DNA from: Fomitopsis serialis
Lineage: Eukaryota; Basidiomycota; Agaricomycetes; Polyporales; Fomitopsidaceae
Direction of reading: 5' to 3'
Assembly: GCF_022376445.1 (NCBI RefSeq)
Contig: NW_025954962.1
Coordinates: 248,001 to 312,000, forward strand
Length of the DNA: 64,000 bases
Shown one piece after another: positions 60,761-64,000 of this stretch. The position numbers were made by a program, and so were the translations under genes. Position 1 is the first letter of the stretch; the number at the start of each line of letters is the position of its first letter. The notes beneath the pieces were generated by a model that was given only the letters and a program-made list of their open reading frames with translations, did no database searches and had not been told where the DNA came from.

Positions 60761-61825
60761 TTAAGCCCACACCCAGGTCAATTCGATGCGACCGAGAGAT
60801 TGGTCTGCCAGCTGGCTGAAGGCAGTCGGGGTGAGGTCGATGCTCGTCGTGCTGCAGCCGGTGCACCGGTCGGTGACCGTGAGCGTCACAGACTTGCCCT
60901 GATCTGCATAAAAGTGAGCAAATGTCATTCATCGCAATCTGTGGCGAATTGACGTACAGGTGGCAACGATCTGCTTGTTGCAGACGGGGTTGGAGTTAGG
61001 GTCCGCACCGTTGTAGCCGCTATACACAGATATAGTCAGCGCATGCATTCGATGCATGTACAACACATACGGATATGCGTCAAACAGATCCTCAGAGACG
61101 GCAACGATGTAGTCGGAATCCGTGTTCGTGATACCGCAAGCGCCAAGACCGGCCTCGTAGAAGGTACCTGATTGACAGATAGAGTCAATAGCTGGCTTCA
61201 ATATCAAAAAGGATAACAGTAACTAACCATCGCCGTTCTGAATGCCATACAGCCAGGACGGTCCGCCGCCAGAGGACGCGGACGACGTGGGAGCAGGTGC
61301 GGAAGAAGACGACCAGGTGGTGGGATCGTCGGAGGTGGTGGGGGCTACCCAGCTCGACGTGGGCGGGGTCCAGATGGAAGTGGGCAGGGCCCAAGACGAC
61401 GTGTCGACCCAGGAAGAGGAGTCGACCCAGCTGGAAGAGGGGGCGACCCACTCCGAGCTGGAAGAGGGAGCCACCCAGCTCGACGAATCGCTGGAGGGAG
61501 TAGGGTCGGCGCTGTAGGAGGAAGAAACGGTCGCAGATGTCAAGACGGAGGTCGAAACGGAGGCCGAGAATGCAGCAGAACTGCTGGAAAAGTCGGACAC
61601 TGACGTTGCCGCCGAAACAGTGCTGTTGGCAGCACAACGCTTGTTGAGGCTGCGCTTGCGCCTCGCCTTGACAGCAACCTCCGGAACGGTGACGGGCTCG
61701 GTCACGGCGGCGGGGGCACGATGAGCGAGGCCGCGGTGGTGGCCGCTGCGGGCGCCGTGGGGGACGCTGAGAGCGGACGCGGAGAGAGCGAGAGCGAGGG
61801 CAATGGCGGTCTTGGCGAACATCAT
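60761..61825 (-). CDS. Secreted expansin/loosenin-like double-psi beta-barrel protein
   Basis: Non-hydrolytic wall-loosening type protein. Exons 61228-61825, 61071-61167, 60958-61019 and 60761-60903 give 299 residues. A signal peptide (MMFAKTAIALALALSASALS) is followed by a basic propeptide-like part with a dibasic KRSLNKR. A long Ser/Thr/Ala region with repeated Ser-Ser-Trp-Val units follows (residues about 95-185). The C-terminal barrel has GTFYEAGLGACGITNTDSDY, IVAVSEDLFDAY and SVTLTVTDRCTGCS, then IDLTPTAFSQLAD. It lacks the second expansin domain, as in loosenins. A TATA-like element lies near 61911. Intact. It may act with the nearby mannanase on plant walls, which is inference. Confidence 0.88.
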
Positions 61826-62294
61826 ATCGGCAGAGACGAGCAAAGAGCGGTGGGGGTAAATGAGGTATCGGGCGAGCAGGCCTCAGAGAAAGCGGAAGTA
61901 GCGAGAGGCGGTTATAAGGAGGGACGAGGGTGCTCGGACGGGCGGGGACGCCGTTGACGGGGACGGGAGACTAAACCACCAACGTGCAGATCGTGGACAA
62001 GGCGACTGCCACGCGCCCCCGTACGTTATATTCCCCGCGGGCGCTCCCACGCCACATTTTTTCGCCGCCGCGCGCTCGGCAGCTTGGCTCACACTCCGTC
62101 ACGCACGCTGCTCGCTTGCAACGGGGGTGCACAGCAGGCACACCGCCTTCCTCGCCCTCTGCGCCCGCACGGCACTCGCAGTCCGCCGCACATGCCCGCA
62201 TGCAAGCTGCCGCGCTGAGACTCGGGCATCACACATGCCACACCAGACACCGGCGGCGGCGATCCTCCCCGTCTATTGAACAGCCTCGTACATA
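61826..62294. other. Promoter region of expansin-like gene
   Basis: 470 bases between two leftward genes. It contains the TATA-like element near 61911. No gene is seen; long frames on both strands look compositional. Confidence 0.5.
61910..61919 (-). promoter_or_regulatory. TATA-like box of expansin-like gene
   Basis: TTATAA within TCCTTATAAC on the minus strand, about 90 bases upstream of the start codon at 61825. Confidence 0.45.
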
Positions 62295-63813
62295 TCACAC
62301 TCCCGAATTCGTCTTTGCCGCGTACATCTTCACCAGACCCGTGCTCGATGTCTCCGCCAGGGCCTTCGAGTACGCGTCGATCCGCCCCAGAAGCAGCATG
62401 CTCTCCAGCCGGCTCGGCTCCGGCGGTATCTTGAACAGCCTGCTCACGTCCTCCTCGGGCAGCGGCGCCAGGCCCTGCGCGACACGGCCTGCGTTCTCCT
62501 CCTTGCGCTTGTTGACGTATGCATCTGCCTTCTGTCTCTCGCGCGCAATTTGGCGGTGCAGATAGGCGAGGTTCCCTTCCTCCGTCTTGTACTGGTCCAC
62601 GGCTTCGATGATGTGCTCCAGGTTCCGCGACACGCTCGCAGTCCCAAGGTTCAGCGTCGAGAACGACGGCGGCAGGGCCGCGTATGAACTTGCGGTTGAC
62701 GGGTGCGCGCCGGCGACAGAGGGCGCCGACGGCTCGGTCAACGTCTCTAGGAACGAGCCCATGAGCGCGTTCGTGCGAATTTTGACAGGAAGTTCCTCCA
62801 GAATGGACGAGAACGTCAGCCGGTGGTCAATCAGGCTGCGCAGAAAGGCTAAATTAGACATCGACTTGACCCGAGCGCGACTGCCACCGACCTCGAGGTG
62901 CTGAAGTTATTCCTCTTCAATGCGTCAAAGAACGCTCTCGTCAGGCGAAACGCCCGGAACGACGCGTTTCCCCGTGCGGTCTGTGACATGTCTGGACGCG
63001 AGTTAATCACGGGAGAATGTAACACAAGAACGCCCGTTACCATGTACGATCACGACGCCTCCGTGTCGGAGCCTCTCTTGGTGAATGGCTTGCGTCTCGA
63101 CAAGCGTCTGGTTGAGGAAAGAACCCAGCGTCATGGCCTGGTAGAAGCCAACTATGCTGTCATCTGCCTGAACGTCTTTCAAGGACCGCAGCATCGAGGC
63201 CTGATACCTAGCTACAGTGTCATCGTGAGAACGCCGTCGACCTAACGGGGGCGGAAACTCACCAATGCCCTTCGCCGATTTATCATCGTCATCAGGCGAG
63301 TGATTTGGCATGGGGAAAGAGTTCGACACTTCTAATGTGCCGTCGAGATCGAGCCCGAGTACGAGCCCATGTGCGCTGGAGCCTTGCACATCTCGTGAGT
63401 GCTTGATGATCTTCGACACAACCTGCGAGCAACACGGTTCCGTCAATAACTCCGTACCCCGTACCCAAAGTCGTGGAACATGGCAACAGACGGCACGTAG
63501 GAACAAAGCCCGTCGTCTGCGGCAATATAAAAAGTCACAGCACAAATCATAGACGGCCATAGAGCCTGCGATCATAATGAAACGCGCGTATAATGCCGGG
63601 AAATGCGCGAGGGTAAGACCTGTGAGAAGTCGACCAGTCACTCACCAGGCCATCCAGCTGAACACGTTGCAACGGAATCTCCCCCTCAAGATCGATCACT
63701 TTAGACATGGATGCCGGGATGGCTTCATATGTTGGGGCTGCAGGGGTAGGTGCAGACGAAGGTGCGGGCAGGCTTGCAGCGAGGGCTGCCGCCATTGAGG
63801 TTGCGGCGGCCAT
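62295..63813 (-). CDS. Translation initiation factor eIF3 subunit h
   Basis: MPN-domain scaffold subunit of eIF3 on the 40S ribosome. Exons 63646-63813, 63263-63422, 63041-63211, 62892-62991 and 62295-62835 give 379 residues. The MPN start is VQLDGLVVSKIIKHSRDVQ, then GLVLGLDLDGTLEVSNSFPM. There is no JAMM metal motif, as expected for eIF3h. Later blocks RLTRAFFDALKRNNFSTS, LTFSSILEELPVKI, and the tail with PLPEEDVSRLFKIP match animal eIF3h. The Ala/Pro-rich leader before the MPN domain is not conserved. The 62836-62891 intron is needed to join STS to LIDHRLTF. Intact. Confidence 0.93.
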
Positions 63814-64000
63814 TTTTGATTCTATCCGTAGGTCGGGGGTAAGAAAGATGGCGAGAGGGGCGCCAGAGGATAGATAGCCTTTTGAACGGCGACGAGAGAG
63901 CGATTAGAGATGGGCAGTCGGCGACTGGAGGAGGCAGAAAAGTGCACGACGAAGGCGCACCCACTTCCAAATTGGGAGAACTCGTTCAGTCACCTGATCA
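63814..64000. other. Upstream flank of eIF3h
   Basis: 187 bases to the end of the window. No gene is seen. Confidence 0.5.

Noticed and set aside
1..64000. CRISPR arrays, rRNA, tRNA and LTR elements
   Set aside because: No regular direct repeats with spacers, no conserved rRNA segments, no tRNA cloverleaf and no long terminal repeats were seen.

Overview
The window is nuclear DNA from a basidiomycete fungus, most likely an agaricomycete wood-decay species of the Polyporales type. This is inferred from G+C-rich, very intron-dense genes with introns of about 50-60 bases, closely packed genes on both strands, and the gene content: secreted mannanase, expansin-like protein, a P450, a Zn2Cys6 regulator, and a giant multi-exon protein of a kind I associate with agaricomycetes. 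There are no rRNA or tRNA genes, no CRISPR, and no clear terminal-repeat transposon. About 26 protein-coding genes can be supported.

0-15 kb: Rac1 GTPase (+), prephenate dehydratase (+, frame-broken), a P450 (-, frame-broken), CPSF30/Yth1 (+), a Zn2Cys6 transcription factor (-), a UPF0047/YjbQ protein with micro-exons (-), and an unrecognised membrane-type protein (-). 15-31 kb: a DH-PH RhoGEF (+), an Ngl2-type RNA exonuclease (-), an M16 metalloprotease (+), a NUFIP1/Rsa1-like snoRNP factor (-), a three-KH RNA-binding protein (-) and ribosomal protein uL13 (-). 31-43 kb: mitochondrial acyl carrier protein (+), an SMP-30/gluconolactonase-type enzyme (+), mitochondrial ribosomal protein bL17m (+), a zinc alcohol dehydrogenase (-), a small unrecognised protein (copy A, -) and an F-box-like protein (+). 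43.8-49.4 kb: one intact 1,716-residue protein with terminal zinc fingers and an acidic core. 50-64 kb: a four-helix membrane protein (-), an ML/NPC2-type lipid-transfer protein (+), an ERI1-like exonuclease (+), the small protein copy B (+), a GH5 beta-mannanase (-), Ipi1 (+, frame-broken), an expansin/loosenin-like protein (-) and eIF3h (-).

Most of the set is housekeeping: mRNA 3' processing, ribosome and snoRNP assembly, translation, mitochondrial acyl-carrier and ribosome function. Accessory genes are the P450, the regulator, the two secreted wall-active proteins, the giant protein and the paired small proteins. Rac1 and the RhoGEF could act in one polarity pathway, but only family knowledge suggests this.

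Two points affect how the sequence is read. Eight genes carry single-base breaks of frame, often at G or C runs, while about eighteen others splice into exact reading frames; consensus error is the simplest explanation. Four introns can only be placed with GC donors (GC-AG), which is a lot for one 64-kb window.
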